NCBI RefSeq assembly: GCF_037975245.1
Contig: NC_092583.1
Coordinates: forward strand, 6,567,764 to 6,631,763
DNA length: 64,000 nt
DNA from: Apostichopus japonicus
Lineage: Eukaryota > Echinodermata > Holothuroidea > Aspidochirotida > Stichopodidae
Direction: 5' to 3'
Positions 1 through 10,138 of this stretch are shown in pieces. Numbering within the stretch: the first letter of the stretch is position 1; every line of letters starts with the position of its first letter. The notes under the pieces are model-generated. The model did no database searches. It was not told the DNA's origin and saw only the letters and a list, made by a program, of their open reading frames with translations. Both the position numbers and the translations under genes were made by a program.

Positions 1-2390
1 TTTTGTGCCGACTTGGTGGGAAGTTACCTTACCACACTGGCACAAACAGAATATTTTCCTAAAACCTATATTCTCCAATAACTATAAGGTAACTAAAGAT
101 TGAGCTAACTCAAAGTAGTTAAATTTTGCATACCATCCAATGTAATATATATTATCATACACTACATAATATTTGAAGGGAAAACAACAAAAAATTACTG
201 ATCGAACGAGTCTGACGGATACCACATGAAGAAATGTTGGCAAGCATTTGGGCAAAATGGGCGGGTAATACCCTTAACCACAGGAACACTTACAGAATAA
301 TATTTTCAACAAATTCAAATTCTGAAATAAATATTGAGCAATAACGTTATAAGCTATATCCAAATACTTTAATAAATTTCAACTATCCAAAGAAGTATTT
401 ATGATTCAACAATTTAGCGTAGTTGAGAGAAAACAGTTCAGAAAACATTTTTCACTGATCGAACGAGTCTAGTATAACTGGCATGCAATCGTTAAACCGC
501 AATGCTCAGTGTCCTCAAATATAGCAGCTAGTTTGAAAAGCGGTCGCTTTCGTAGTGCGTTACAACTCTTTCGATGTCGGATATCCTGATCTATTCTTTT
601 GAAAGTACTTGCAGTCTGCAGATACAAATTTGCTTAAGAGGTATGTATATACCTGTGTTTTCTTACTGAGGGTTGACAGTTGTACATAATTGATTTCACA
701 AGTATTTGAAGTGACTATTTTTTAAATAAACTTAGACGTAATCTAGCGTTAGGCTAGAATGTATCGCTTAATGAGAAGCCTTTCGCGGTGTATAAATTAC
801 ACCTAGCCTACATTTGTAGGTGTTAATTGTGTTAGGCTGAGCAATAACGATCACACATAAAGGTAAACTAATGACCGTTGCTTGTATAATAGCTAGGTTA
901 TGCAATGTTATGCCGAAAAATTTGTTTGCTCACTGTATTAGAAGAAAAATGTTATCTGCAGAAGGTTAATACTGTAAATATTACTAGATGACTATGGAAG
1001 GCTTCCCCCTAATTTTAAATATCATATTCTGAAATATATATTACTATACTAGTTACTAAGTAAGCCTAGGCTAGTATTAGTACACTAGTACTACTAGGCT
1101 AGGCCTAGTTTTGAATAATTTGGTATGTTACAGTATTGAAAAATCATGGTCATCCATAACTTTTAAGAAATAATGCACTGTTTTATTTGTTTATAGCTAG
1201 GCCCCTGGGCCTAGTTAAGAAGGTAAAGACTCAATGTTAAAACCTTTTTAATAATAATAATATAAGTAGCCCTATGGTTGTTTTCAAATATCAGGAATGG
1301 GTTGGTGGTTAAATCTTTTTGGATTTCATGTTTAGTGCTTAGGCTTCAAAGTTTATGTAACAAATTAAGCATTTTGGAGAACAATAGATCATCGTCATTT
1401 TTTATGAGTAGTTTATGAGTACTCCTGTGGAGTATAGTGATACCAACCAACACGATAATGAAAAATATTTCATATCTATAGCCTCTAGGCTTCTAAAAAA
1501 ATTGTGGCTGCCTTATCTCTTTTTGTTGCTTTTTGTCTTGGCTACTGTCAATTTGAAATATTTGCATTGGGTCTATTCCATGTGCTCAGTTTCTGGTGAA
1601 TCATTCTGCGCATGATTTCCAAGAAAATAACTGCCTTCATTGAAGTGATCCTCAGTTAAAATAAAGTTTATTTGCCCAATAGCTGAACTGCCTCTATGCT
1701 ATGTCTGTATGATGCCACTATTTAACTCTATGGAAAGTTACTTTAAAGGGTTAAAAGTTTACAGTGTTGTGGGGAGAACTGTTTAAATTCCTTGGCAATA
1801 AATCATTGAAAGCACAGTTGGTGAAGGTAGCTTAGGTTCAATTTGCCCCTCTATTGTATTCCCAGGTGAATTTAATGGCAATGAAAGTAGATACAACTTT
1901 GGGCAAGCAGGAGGGTAATTACCAGTCTTTATTATGTTTAGAAATCTCTGCAGACAAAGTAACAAATAAAATGATATGTCTGTATTTGATGATGTAAATT
2001 TGACCTTATATAAGGACAATGTACATAGGAAGTTCTCCAAAAAAAAAAAACATTTTAATTGAAGGGGTGATGCCGATTGTACGTAATGAATACAGAATGA
2101 AGAGCTCTAGGTTTTGGTTTTTGGTTCTTTTTTTGCAGTAGATTTACAGGAAAAAAAATGACTTATGTGAAATCCCTGGGCGAACTAAACAAGGAAAATA
2201 CAAAATGAGGTGAATACAAAATCGCTATTTTACAAGAAACATGCAATAATGATATCAACTTTGAGCTGCATGATGACACAGTTGAAGTTAATAGTGAAAG
2301 GATTCTAAGTATATAAAGGAGCGACAGATAGCCATTCCTCTCCTGCACAATATGTTGTTGTGAACTTATTTACTGTTGACTTTAATTTGC
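1..2390. other. Intergenic or 5' flanking DNA, no supported gene
   Basis: This AT-rich stretch has several AGGCCTA/CTAGGC-rich clusters near 1060-1110 and 1195-1217. The second can fold as an 8-bp stem (CTAGGCCC / GGGCCTAG) with a 2-base loop. A donor-like AGAG|GTATGT occurs near 638 and an acceptor-like pyrimidine tract with GCAG near 2139, so untranslated or early exons of the DUF4806 gene to the right could lie here. I could not confirm any. The 66-codon frame at 1415-1615 has one hydrophobic segment but no recognisable homology, and I do not call it a gene. Confidence 0.5.
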
Positions 2391-2393
2391 AGT

Positions 2394-2460
2394 ATGGAAA
2401 CACCAAAGTATGCTGTTGTTGTTGTTGTTGTTGTTGTTGTTTTTTGAGGAAGATGGGGTC
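2394..2460 (+). pseudogene. Putative N-terminal exon of the DUF4806 gene, frame broken at a GTT/T run
   Basis: An acceptor-like pyrimidine tract ending TTTGCAG (to 2392) is followed at once by ATG. The frame reads METPKYAVV, then nine GTT codons, TTT and TGA. One base out of frame the sequence continues FEEDGVSRF. Proteins of this family often start with a short Y-A-V-V segment followed by acidic residues, so the two pieces look like one exon shifted at the GTT microsatellite or the adjacent T run. A length change at this repeat, in the genome or in the read, would explain the break. No clear donor was found, so the right boundary is arbitrary. Confidence 0.35.
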
Positions 2461-2520
2461 AGCAGATTTAATCACAATTTATCAATTTTTCCAGATCAGG
2501 ATTTTCAGGAACTAAGTTAG

Positions 2521-2614
2521 AAGCCAGCGCATTACTATTCCTGTGGGATCTTTGGAGGAATTTAATTACCTGGATGACTCTATTGAAACAAACAAGGCTT
2601 TGGAAAGATATTTG
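2521..2614 (+). CDS. DUF4806 exon (first half of the domain)
   Basis: The open frame reads ITIPVGSLEEFNYLDDSIE and continues to ALERYL, which fits the start of the DUF4806 domain (a hydrophobic-P-hydrophobic turn, then an acidic helix). Upstream of 2521 the frame is closed by TAA, and the nearest usable acceptor is TTAG at 2517-2520. The donor GTGTGT at 2615 leaves phase 0, which matches the phase-0 start of the next exon at 3082. Joined that way, the domain continues without a gap. The donor is weak, and a later one (GTGTAAG) is possible. Confidence 0.5.
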
Positions 2615-3081
2615 GTGTGTCAGTTTAAAAGTGTAAGGGAAGTAATCAGAAAACAGTTTTCCAGAGTGTAATGTTAGTTTATCATTATAAATTTGTAGCC
2701 AAGTCAGGTTTTATTGTGTCAGTGGTCTGTACAAAATGAAAATATTTCCTGAGGGGCTAATTTCCTTTTCATGGGGGACAATTAAAACTCTGAGGTAGTA
2801 ACAGATATGAAAGCATTTAGGTAACAAGAGTTTGGCCAGAAATGATTTTACCTTGCGGTGCATTCTACAAAAGTGGGCTGTTAAATCAATCTTGTTTTTG
2901 ACTGGACCCAGTTCAAGGAACATTGCAGCACTGCATTGCTAGTTCCTCTTAAAATATTGATAAGAAATTAGCAAAAGATGCCAAAGTGTGGGATGAAATA
3001 GAATTACTTGAATATTTCTGTTTGTATTATAATTATTGTAATGGTTTCTGATTAACTTTTCTTTCTTTTTGTTGTTTCAAG

Positions 3082-3247
3082 ATGAAAAGACTATCAATTC
3101 TTGTTGGCAACACATTGAAGGAGTGCGTTAAAAGAATCGTGAGAGATGTATTGGCAAATGCAGTTGCTACCACACTGAACTGGACACATGTGTACCACTG
3201 GGAAAACAGCCTTTGCGAAGCTACATGTATGAAATACATACTTGAAA
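3082..3247 (+). CDS. DUF4806 exon (core of the domain)
   Basis: The exon is bounded by a long pyrimidine tract ending TTTCAAG and by a strong donor, GTGAGT at 3248. It encodes 55 residues plus one base, including RLSILVGNTLKECVKR, IVRDVLANAVATTLNW and CEATCMKYILE. The pattern (L-x-x-hydrophobic-G, then K/R-R helix, then L-x-N-x-hydrophobic-A, then N-W) is the signature part of DUF4806. The ATG at its first codon is probably internal, since coding sequence of the same domain precedes it. The conserved GRG-type segment after NW is replaced by THVYHWEN, so this copy has diverged. Confidence 0.6.
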
Positions 3248-3454
3248 GTGAGTTTATATGTGTCATTTTTGTTTACAGCAGCAGTGAAGAGAATCTTGAG
3301 TTGTGGGGAGGGGGTTGTGCATTTGACTCATGGATCGGCCAACTTTTCAATGCAACATCCCATCAACGAGAATTCTTGCTTTAATTTACATTGAATTCTG
3401 GTCATTTAAAAAATTTACTACAAATATATGTTGATGTAAGATGTGTTGTTTCAG

Positions 3455-3462
3455 ATGCAGTT
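3455..3462 (+). other. Possible 8-base microexon or remnant exon after the DUF4806 core
   Basis: A good acceptor (TGTTGTTTCAG) ends at 3454 and makes intron 3248-3454 a regular 207-bp GT-AG intron. Read on from exon 3082-3247 this gives NAV, then VKQHSALI, and a stop TGA near 3558. If a donor at GTAAAG (3463) is used, the exon is only 8 bases but restores the frame in which the last exon reads IQAAVVRFLKGAS. If the exon is skipped, the last exon enters in the AVRRN frame and stops early. RNA evidence would decide between the two. Confidence 0.25.
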
Positions 3463-4092
3463 GTAAAGCAGCATTCAGCATTGATTTTAAAGTTTATTCA
3501 CCATATGACTTTATTGACCAGTTCATTGTCACTTTCTATCATCCAATTTCCCAATTGATGGGACCTGGATTTGCAACAGTAATGCATGTGTTCAGTATAA
3601 AATGAAAGAAGGTGAAGGCAAAGGAAATATTTCGTTTATCACGGAAAAAAGGTAAATGTGTGAAAATGTGAATAATGTAGCTTAACCAATTGTGATCATA
3701 ATATGGGACCCCAGCCGATACTCATAGCTAGTGTTACAGTTGGCACAGTAATTATCAGAAAGCTGTGACACGTTGAACTAAGAGTCAGACAGGTGAAAAT
3801 TTGCAGTAATTTTAAAAAATTTTAAATTTAATTTTTTTAATGTTTTAAATTTTAAATTATTATTATTTTTTTAAATTTGCAATTAGAAAAAACTTGCCAC
3901 GTGCCACCTGTAACACATGTTACTGTGTTACGAGCACAGTACAGAAGTAACTGATGCACGGTTGTGGAACATGAAAAGTTGTAACTGTTCAAGCTATGAG
4001 TATCGGGTAACCAATTATTGGCTTCATTTTATTGCTTGTGTAGAATGCAATCTTTTATGTAATGTTTTTTGTAATGTGTTTCGTATTAACAG

Positions 4093-4191
4093 AAGCTGTA
4101 CGGAGGAACTGCACAATCGAATTCATCTGATATTCAGGCGGCGGTGGTGAGATTTCTGAAGGGTGCATCTGGTTGTGAGGGAGGGCGATAA
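4093..4191 (+). CDS. DUF4806 terminal exon
   Basis: The exon follows an acceptor (TTTCGTATTAACAG). Read in phase 0 it gives KLYGG, then IQAAVVRFLKGAS and EGGR, and stops with TAA at 4189-4191. DUF4806 domains usually end with a helix of this type (V/I-hydrophobic-W/F-L followed by small and basic residues). In the phase expected from a direct join to exon 3082-3247 the first codons read KAVRRN, also typical of the family, but a stop follows after seven more codons. Both halves therefore look genuine but sit in different frames, as after a one-base indel. Confidence 0.5.
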   Translation, partial: KLYGGTAQSNSSDIQAAVVRFLKGASGCEGGR

Positions 4192-4291
4192 TCTCGGACT
4201 ACAACACAATCAGTTGACGAGTGAATTTCTTTAGTGCTGTTGGAATATTTAACGCTGGAACTCATTTTCTCGCTTTGTAATTTATAGGCGT

Positions 4292-4297
4292 AATAAA
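4292..4297 (+). promoter_or_regulatory. Polyadenylation signal AATAAA
   Basis: A canonical AATAAA hexamer lies 100 bases after the stop codon of the DUF4806 terminal exon, on the same strand, which is a usual distance. It supports an ending gene here but is a common chance motif in AT-rich DNA. Confidence 0.4.
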
Positions 4298-4639
4298 AAG
4301 GTAGCAACTAATTTCACTGTGTTAGTCATTATTTCTTCATATGTAACCGCATGTGTAATTCAGTAAAATCTGCAGGTAGACCAATAGTTCTGTTCTAGTA
4401 CTGTAGTACACCCCAAACAAGCTGGCACTCATGCTGGCTTTCCCTTGACAATGTGCTGGGACGAAACCAGATATTTGACGGACAGTTTCCTGCCGGAACA
4501 CAGATATTTGGTTAGCAATTCATGTGAAGATCTCTGCCTAGTGGGTTGCTGGCGGAATACCAGATTTGGGCTAGCAGGTCGCCAGTACACTGGATATTAG
4601 CTAGCGGATAGCCAGTGGCTCTCTCTGACAGAAATTCAG

Positions 4640-5125
4640 CGGAACACTGGCGGTACTCCGGTGGTAAGCTTGCGTTTCTCCGGCAGTCTGCTGGTAGTAC
4701 ACCGGCGGTACACAGGCGTTTCTTCGGCGGTCTGCTGGTGGAACACTGGCAGTAGACCAGCGGTACGCTGGCGTTTATTCGGCGGTACGCTGGCGTTTCT
4801 TTGGCGGTCTACTGGTGGAACACCGGCGGTACGCTGGAGTTTCTTCGGCGGTCTGCCGGTGGAACACTGGCTGTACACCGGCGGAACGCCCGCGTTTCTT
4901 TGTCCGTTTACTGGTGGAACACTGGCGGTACACGGGCGGTACGCTGGCGTTTCTTCGGCGGTCTGCTTGTGGAACACTGGCGGTATACCGGCGGTACGCT
5001 GGCGTTTCTCCGGCGGTCTTCTGGCGTAGTCGCCGGCGGACCGCCGGATTAAAGCCGGCCAAATCTCTGGCGTTCCGCCGGCTTTCCCCGCCGGTGGACC
5101 GCCAGTGGTGCAGCTAGCGGGCCGC
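4640..5125. repeat. GC-rich minisatellite, open in several frames
   Basis: A degenerate tandem array of roughly 57-bp units is built from smaller motifs such as ACTGGCGGTACACCGG, GTACGCTGGCGTTTC and TTCGGCGGTCTGC. It is far richer in G+C than all surrounding DNA. Because it holds few TA-containing stops, long frames are open on both strands (up to 193 codons on the minus strand). All of these are built from the same W-W/N-T-G-G or R-R-Y/P-P-V motifs and are not believable proteins. Its right edge (5030-5125) contains overlapping CCGGCGG / CCGCCGG palindromes that could form strong hairpins. I take it as non-coding. Confidence 0.8.
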
Positions 5126-5162
5126 CGGTGGACCGCTAGCATGATGTTATCTGGGCCGGGGC

Positions 5163-5215
5163 ATTTTTTAAGGAAAAAATACCATGAGTTACATTTACAC
5201 ACAATAAGATAAAAC
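5163..5215 (-). repeat. Inverted copy of the 5872/6030 repeat module
   Basis: The reverse complement of this segment carries GTGTGTAAATGTAACTCATG followed by GTATTTTTTCCTTAAAA. Nearly the same bases stand in direct orientation at 5872-5912 and, more diverged, at 6035-6075. It directly borders the right end of the GC-rich minisatellite. Confidence 0.6.
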
Positions 5216-5849
5216 AAAATCTTATTAACCTCAAAAATTTAAACCTTCTTTGACACTCCTACTCTTTATGCTATATAGCAAGTTCCTTTTTCCTTTTCAA
5301 AAAAAAGGAAGAGTTGTAGTCGTTGCCTGTGAGGGCATGAATGCCAATTAGTGATGTCTTCTGTGCTGGTGTTAGATCAATGTCGCTCATTCTGAAGACC
5401 TTGCGATATGTGCCTACATGTGTTGTTATCTAATACAACTTTTGCATCCTCAGAGCTTGAGGAACATGTGGCATTGCTACATATCATAAAGGGTAAAAGT
5501 TTGAGTATTTGTAACCTATTTAAACTAACGTTTTTGAACACAAGTCAATGTAAAAATTGCAAACATTTCTGTGGGTCATCACAAATTGGTACATAACTTA
5601 ACCTACAGGGGCCCTATATGGACCAAAGTGGTGTTAAAATGTGTGCAAGAAGTGGGGGAAAAGTCATGAAAGAATCTAGTTCATATCTCAAACAGTTCAA
5701 AATTTGTGGCAAAAATTTCATAATGCTCCCCCCAGTGCAGTAAGGGTTAAATAGGGATACTTTAGAGAACCCGTAATACCCCCCACCACCAGTGTTACCA
5801 CATCCAATATATAAGGCTTAATTAACCAACTGGGTTTAAATCTTGAGGA

Positions 5850-6181
5850 TAATAGTTTCTCTTATCTTATTTTTGTGTAAATTTAACTTATGGTATTTTT
5901 TCCTTAAAACAATAGACCCCCCAGAAAAAAACCTTTTCGGGGGGGGGTGGGTTGCATTCAGGTTTTGGGCTTTTAACCCAAGATATTCTTATTCGTTATG
6001 AAATTAGGGTCTAGAAAAACCACATTTTATCCTATTTTGTGTGTAAATGAAACCTCTGGCATTTTTCGTTAAAAAAATCGACCCCTCCTAGGAAACCCCC
6101 TTTTGGGGCGTGCATTCAGGATTTGGGCTTTTTACCCAAGCTATTCTTATTCCTTATGAAATTCTGGTCTAGAAAAACCAC
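5850..6181 (+). repeat. Two-copy tandem repeat, period about 158 bp
   Basis: Both copies run TGTGTAAAT..., a GACCCCxxC segment, a C-rich/G-rich segment, GCATTCAGGxTTTGGGCTTTT, CCCAAGxTATTCTTATTC, and end TCTAGAAAAACCAC (6010-6023 and 6168-6181). Copy 1 holds a run of nine G. No coding potential is seen. Confidence 0.75.
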
Positions 6182-6789
6182 ATGAGATAAATCCTCCTTC
6201 CAGGTGGTCTAGCTCATTCATAGCCTTGTCTATATTGGAATATGTTAAGTGTTTCGACTTATTCAGATATCTGATTCCTTTTATTCCGTCGTTGTTAGAG
6301 TTATTTTCAGTATGTTTAGTTACAAAAGATGGCCTAAAGTCCAGCTCTATATAGCCTAGGCCCAGGCCTAGAAAGTATTAGCCAAGGTGTAGCAAGGCTA
6401 GCATGCTATAGGCTATAAACAGTGACTCTGATAAGAGAATGTTCTTTTTCTTTCTCTTTGCCCTGTAATTAGTAATTACTGCTGATATAATTCCTTAGAC
6501 TAGCCTCATGCTTAATGAACTAATCAGTAGCTGTTTTTTCTTTTCCTCTCAGCTTTCATCAAGTTGAAAAAATTACAAAGGTCTCTCTTTTCAATTGATC
6601 TTGGTTTGCTTGGCTTGTAGCAAGGGTCCAAAGCCACAGACATCAGCTAACATCACGTCCAGCAAAAACTCAACCAGCGAATGACCTATGCTGCAATGGA
6701 GGTTGGACTGGGACAAGGACTGCCTGACATCTACAGCATTTTGAACATGCTACCACTGGTTACAAGCAAACCCTATAGAAAATATTAAA

Positions 6790-8570
6790 TATTTATGAGG
6801 CAAATAGGAAGTACTATTCTTTTAAGGGTCACTGAAGCTTTTCCAAGGATTTTCTCACAAATGGAAAACATTGATACTACCAGACTATTCTTGTGAGACT
6901 GAGCTGTCAACAAGATTGTCCTGTTATTTTTACAACAAGATTGCTGAACTTTGTGCATCAGTAAATATTCAGAGCCAGCATTCATCGTTAATATGTTCTG
7001 TTACACCATCTTCTGGCACTCTACTTGACTCTTAACCTCAGGTTTCTGAGGACTTTGTTGTAATAGAAAATTTATTTTGAATTTACCATCCAAGTCATGT
7101 TTACTTGATCCATTGCCAACATAGTAAGATAAGGATTGCTGAACTGTGCTGCATTCTTCAATTACACATATTATTTATCATTCTATGGCAATAAGAACTG
7201 TCCCAGACTCTTTCAAAGTTGCCCATTTGATTCCTGCTACTGCGTTAAAGAAAAATTACTAAGAAAGAAACTGCTAACGTAATGATTGTCCTATTTCCAA
7301 CATGGGATTTGTATCTAAAATTTAAGAAAAGGTTGTTTTATCACACTTAATGGACTACCTCATTCAGGAAGATCTACTCAAACCATATCAATCTGCTTAT
7401 AAGTCTGGCCATAGCACTGAGATGGCCCTTAATGCAGTCCACAACTTTCTTACATTGGAGCTTGATAAAAACCGACAGGTTCTTTTGGTTCTATTGGATC
7501 TTTCATCAGTATTTGATACTGTTGAATCATCATATTTTATTGAGTAAGCCTCATTCAAGTACAGGATAACAGGATCTGCCTTGTGATGGTTTCAGTCTTA
7601 TCTCTCTGATCGTCATCAACATGTGCAACTTGGAAATGTTATTTCCGCATCTCATAAATTTGATTGTGGTGTACCACAAGGCTCAGTACTTGGACCAGTA
7701 CTTTTTTCCTTGAATCTTGCTGAACTAAGTGATATTATACGTGAGTTTCATCATTCTGCTGACCATACCCAGGTGTTTCTTGCCCTTCATAACATTTGAC
7801 AACTTACAAAATGATTTCAGCATAATGGAAAGATGCATCAGAGACCTTCATAGCTGGTTTACTTCTAATTATCTTAAATTGAATTGTGATAGAACTGAGT
7901 TTTATTGTATTTCATTCAAAATTTTCTGTCGTTAGACAAAACTACCCTCTACTTTCTGTGGGTAATGAGTCTGTACTTGTATCTTCTACAGTAAGGAACC
8001 TCGGTGCCTTTTTCGATGCCCATCCATCTTTCAATAAGCATGTTGAAAATGTCTGTTGATCCGCTAATTGGAAATTATGAAACATTGGTCCAATGAGGAA
8101 GTACATTGATCAGAGATCATGTGAAGTTCTTGTACATTTGTTACTTCAAACTAGATTACTTAAAGTTATGCTGTTTCGGCCCCAAATAAGCTAGATATAC
8201 AAATATGGTCACTTTTGATCAAAAGTATTAAGCTTTGAGGAAATATTCCTCACTGCTTCATTCAGTCATCTTGTGCGTTCCATAAAAATGTCTAAGAACA
8301 ATTTCGAGAGTAGAGACCCCCTGGATAGTAGTTTTTGAAAACTTCTAGCAATTATAGCTTGCTATAATTTGGGGCCTATACTAACTACCATTAAATTCTC
8401 TTTTATTTGGAATCCTGAGTTCCAAATTCAGAAACTTCAAATACTGCAGCACAAATAGTCAAATGAGCAAAGAAAAGATGTCATACCACCCCCCTTATAA
8501 AGGATCTGCACTGGCTTCCTATTGATTTTTGAGTAAAGTTCAAAATACTCCTACTCACATTTCATGCTCA
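6790..8570 (+). mobile_element. CR1/L2-like non-LTR retrotransposon, 5'-truncated and decayed ORF2
   Basis: Pieces of a LINE ORF2 follow each other in order with frameshifts and stops. The endonuclease-RT linker reads LILPDY ... FYNKIAEL near 6870-6955. Next come VPDSFKVAHLIP near 7200, SAYKSGHSTEMALNAVHNFL in the frame at 7350-7545, and RT motif A LLDLSSVFDT near 7491. GVPQGSVLGPVLF lies near 7669, the motif C position reads SADH at 7755-7766, the thumb segment NYLKLNCDRTEF is near 7866, and the tail LHWLPI near 8505. Family members have [FY]ADD at motif C, so the catalytic centre is lost. A foreign stretch of about 210 bp (8205-8415) splits the C-terminal part between LDIQ-like and IQKLQ-like pieces. 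The element is inactive. The CR1/L2 assignment comes from motif style and the tail type of related fragments nearby. Confidence 0.85.
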
Positions 8571-8883
8571 TAAAGAAGAAAAGGAAAAAAAAACTATTGT
8601 AAAAGAGGCAACCCAGAAGTGGAAGGGGTAACTTTTGAGTCTGGGGCATTTTAAGGAATCCATGGGAATAAGGCAGATTTAATAAGTAGGGAACTTGTAA
8701 AAGGGGTGGGGAGGGAGGAATTTGTCATATTGTGTAAAATTTTTTTTTTTAAATGGTATACAAATGTTAATTGTTACTTTCAAATGTGATGTCTATTGTG
8801 CCAGTACTAAAAATTGTACAATATATGTGTTTGTATTGTTTGTCCAGAATAGATCATACCAGTTCAATGGACAAACAGACCGA

Positions 8884-8918
8884 ACAATACCAAGACAAAG
8901 GTTGTGTCTTGGTATTGT
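8884..8918. repeat. Perfect hairpin, 14-bp arms
   Basis: ACAATACCAAGACA (8884-8897) and its reverse complement TGTCTTGGTATTGT (8905-8918) are separated by 7 bases. The right arm is the first unit of the minisatellite that follows, so the left arm is a single unit in inverted orientation. Confidence 0.85.
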
Positions 8919-9125
8919 CCAGTCCTTGTACTGTCCTGGTATCATCTAGTCCTGTTATAGTCTAGTCCTTGTCCTAGTATTTTCTTATCCTGGTATTGTC
9001 TTGTCCTGGTATTGTTTAGTCTTTGTCCTGGTATTGTCCAGTCCTTATCTTGTCCTGGTATTGTCTATTCGTTGTCCTGATATTGTCTAGTCCTTGTCCT
9101 GGTATTGTTCAGTACTTGTCTTTTA
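8905..9125 (+). repeat. Minisatellite of about 22-24-bp units
   Basis: About nine degenerate units of the type CTTGTCCTGGTATTGTCTAG stand head to tail, with deletions in single units. Both open frames across it (near 8722-9277) owe their length to the repeat and are not called genes. Confidence 0.8.
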
Positions 9126-9508
9126 ATGGTTCTTCCTTTTTTATCTTAGTTGCTGTAAATATTAGTTGCCTCTGTACTGATTTTCTCATGACATTGTTTG
9201 CTGTTAATACAAAAGCTTCCCCCTGTCCCTGCATGTACAAAGCTAAACCTAACACGGCTTGTAAATACACCATCTAGTTGCCGTGGAGACCACCTCCCTA
9301 CCAGTAGTGTAGATTTTTTCTTTTCATTGAATTTGTTGTTGTCAATGTACCTTCTACCTTTCTATTTTTTTCTCATTATATTGTTTGCTGTAAATGCAAA
9401 CGCTTCCCCCTGTCCCTGCATGTACAAAGCTAAAACTAACACGGCTTGTAAATACACCAGTCTTGTTGCTGTGGAGATCACCTCCCTACCAGTAGTTTAG
9501 ATTTTTTT
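9120..9508 (+). repeat. Two-copy tandem duplication, period about 188 bp
   Basis: The segment TTCCCCCTGTCCCTGCATG, with flanks AACACGGCTTGTAAATACACC and CCTCCCTACCAGTAGT, occurs at about 9213-9310 and again at about 9401-9500. The remainder of the unit is more diverged. The copies differ by point changes and a small insertion (ATCTAG / AGTCTTG), so the duplication is not recent. Confidence 0.8.
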
Positions 9509-9527
9509 TTTCTTCTTCTTAAATTAC

Positions 9528-9676
9528 AACTTTCAGTGATATGTATTCCTTTTCTGTCTCTTTGTCCTATGTAGGTTTACCTACCCTCGTTACTGAATAG
9601 TTGATTGATAGGTAAACTCATATAGGACAACAGTGAGGAGGGAGAAGACAGGAAGGGAATATACTTTACTGAGATG
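9528..9676. repeat. Foldback element (long imperfect inverted repeat)
   Basis: The inner arms TTGTCCTATGTAGGTTTACC (9562) and GGTAAACTCATATAGGACAA (9611-9630) pair with three mismatches around a short loop. The pairing continues outward through TTCCTTTTCTGTC (left) and GACAGGAAGGGAA (right) to the CAGTGA / TCTCAGTAAAG area, with unpaired stretches. This shape is typical of a foldback or MITE remnant. No clear target duplication was seen. Confidence 0.65.
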
Positions 9677-10138
9677 TGTAGCCACTGTCAGCCATCATAA
9701 CTTTGTAAATAGTTTGTAAATGAGTTAAGCTTTATTAACCTAGTTAAATTTGTTTTAACTAACCAACCGCTACCTCACTGCCTCTTAGCTTTCTAAACGT
9801 AGTCTAACAGCACATTAAAGTATGCATACAGGCACTTTACCTGTTTATATGCTGTCATGTGCTGTAATACTTCCAATCACATTACATCCCAGTTATAATT
9901 TTCTGCTAGTTTTGTCTTTTGTGTAATTAACTTTTAATTAGGGGTCAATTTTTGTTATGTTATGTGTCAATTGTGGGGGAAAGGGTTTTCTTTGATTGTA
10001 GATCATATATTGCCAATTTTCGTTATGCATTGGGATATTTATGTGTATTTCTGTTAATTCTCAGGGTCTGTTCTCAGGGTTTCTGTGTTTTTGTTTACTA
10101 ATTATTTCAATAATGATGCAATAAATGCAATTCTAATA

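Larger units (their letters stand above)
2394..4191 (+). pseudogene. DUF4806-domain gene, probably disrupted (exons and introns)
   Basis: Several exon-like blocks in order give the pieces of a DUF4806 protein, a family of unknown function common in invertebrate genomes. They are an N-terminal start ATG at 2394, then SLEEFNYLDDSIE (exon 2521-2614), LKECVKRIVRDVLANAVA (exon 3082-3247), and a C-terminal IQAAVVRFLKGAS (exon 4093-4191). Introns 2615-3081 and 3248-3454 have GT and AG ends. AATAAA lies at 4292, about 100 bp past the stop. Two problems suggest decay or sequencing error. The ATG frame runs METPKYAVV into a (GTT)9 run and stops at TTTTGA, while the next frame continues as FEEDGV, as expected for the family's start. 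Also, the last exon reads AVRRN in the frame joined directly from exon 3082-3247, but IQAAVVRFLKGAS in another frame. The family assignment is from remembered conservation, not a search. Expression and function are unknown. Confidence 0.55.

Noticed and set aside
4636-5217. 193-codon minus-strand frame as a proline/arginine-rich protein
   Set aside because: All long frames on both strands come from one GC-rich repeat unit, and no start context or splice signals single out one of them.
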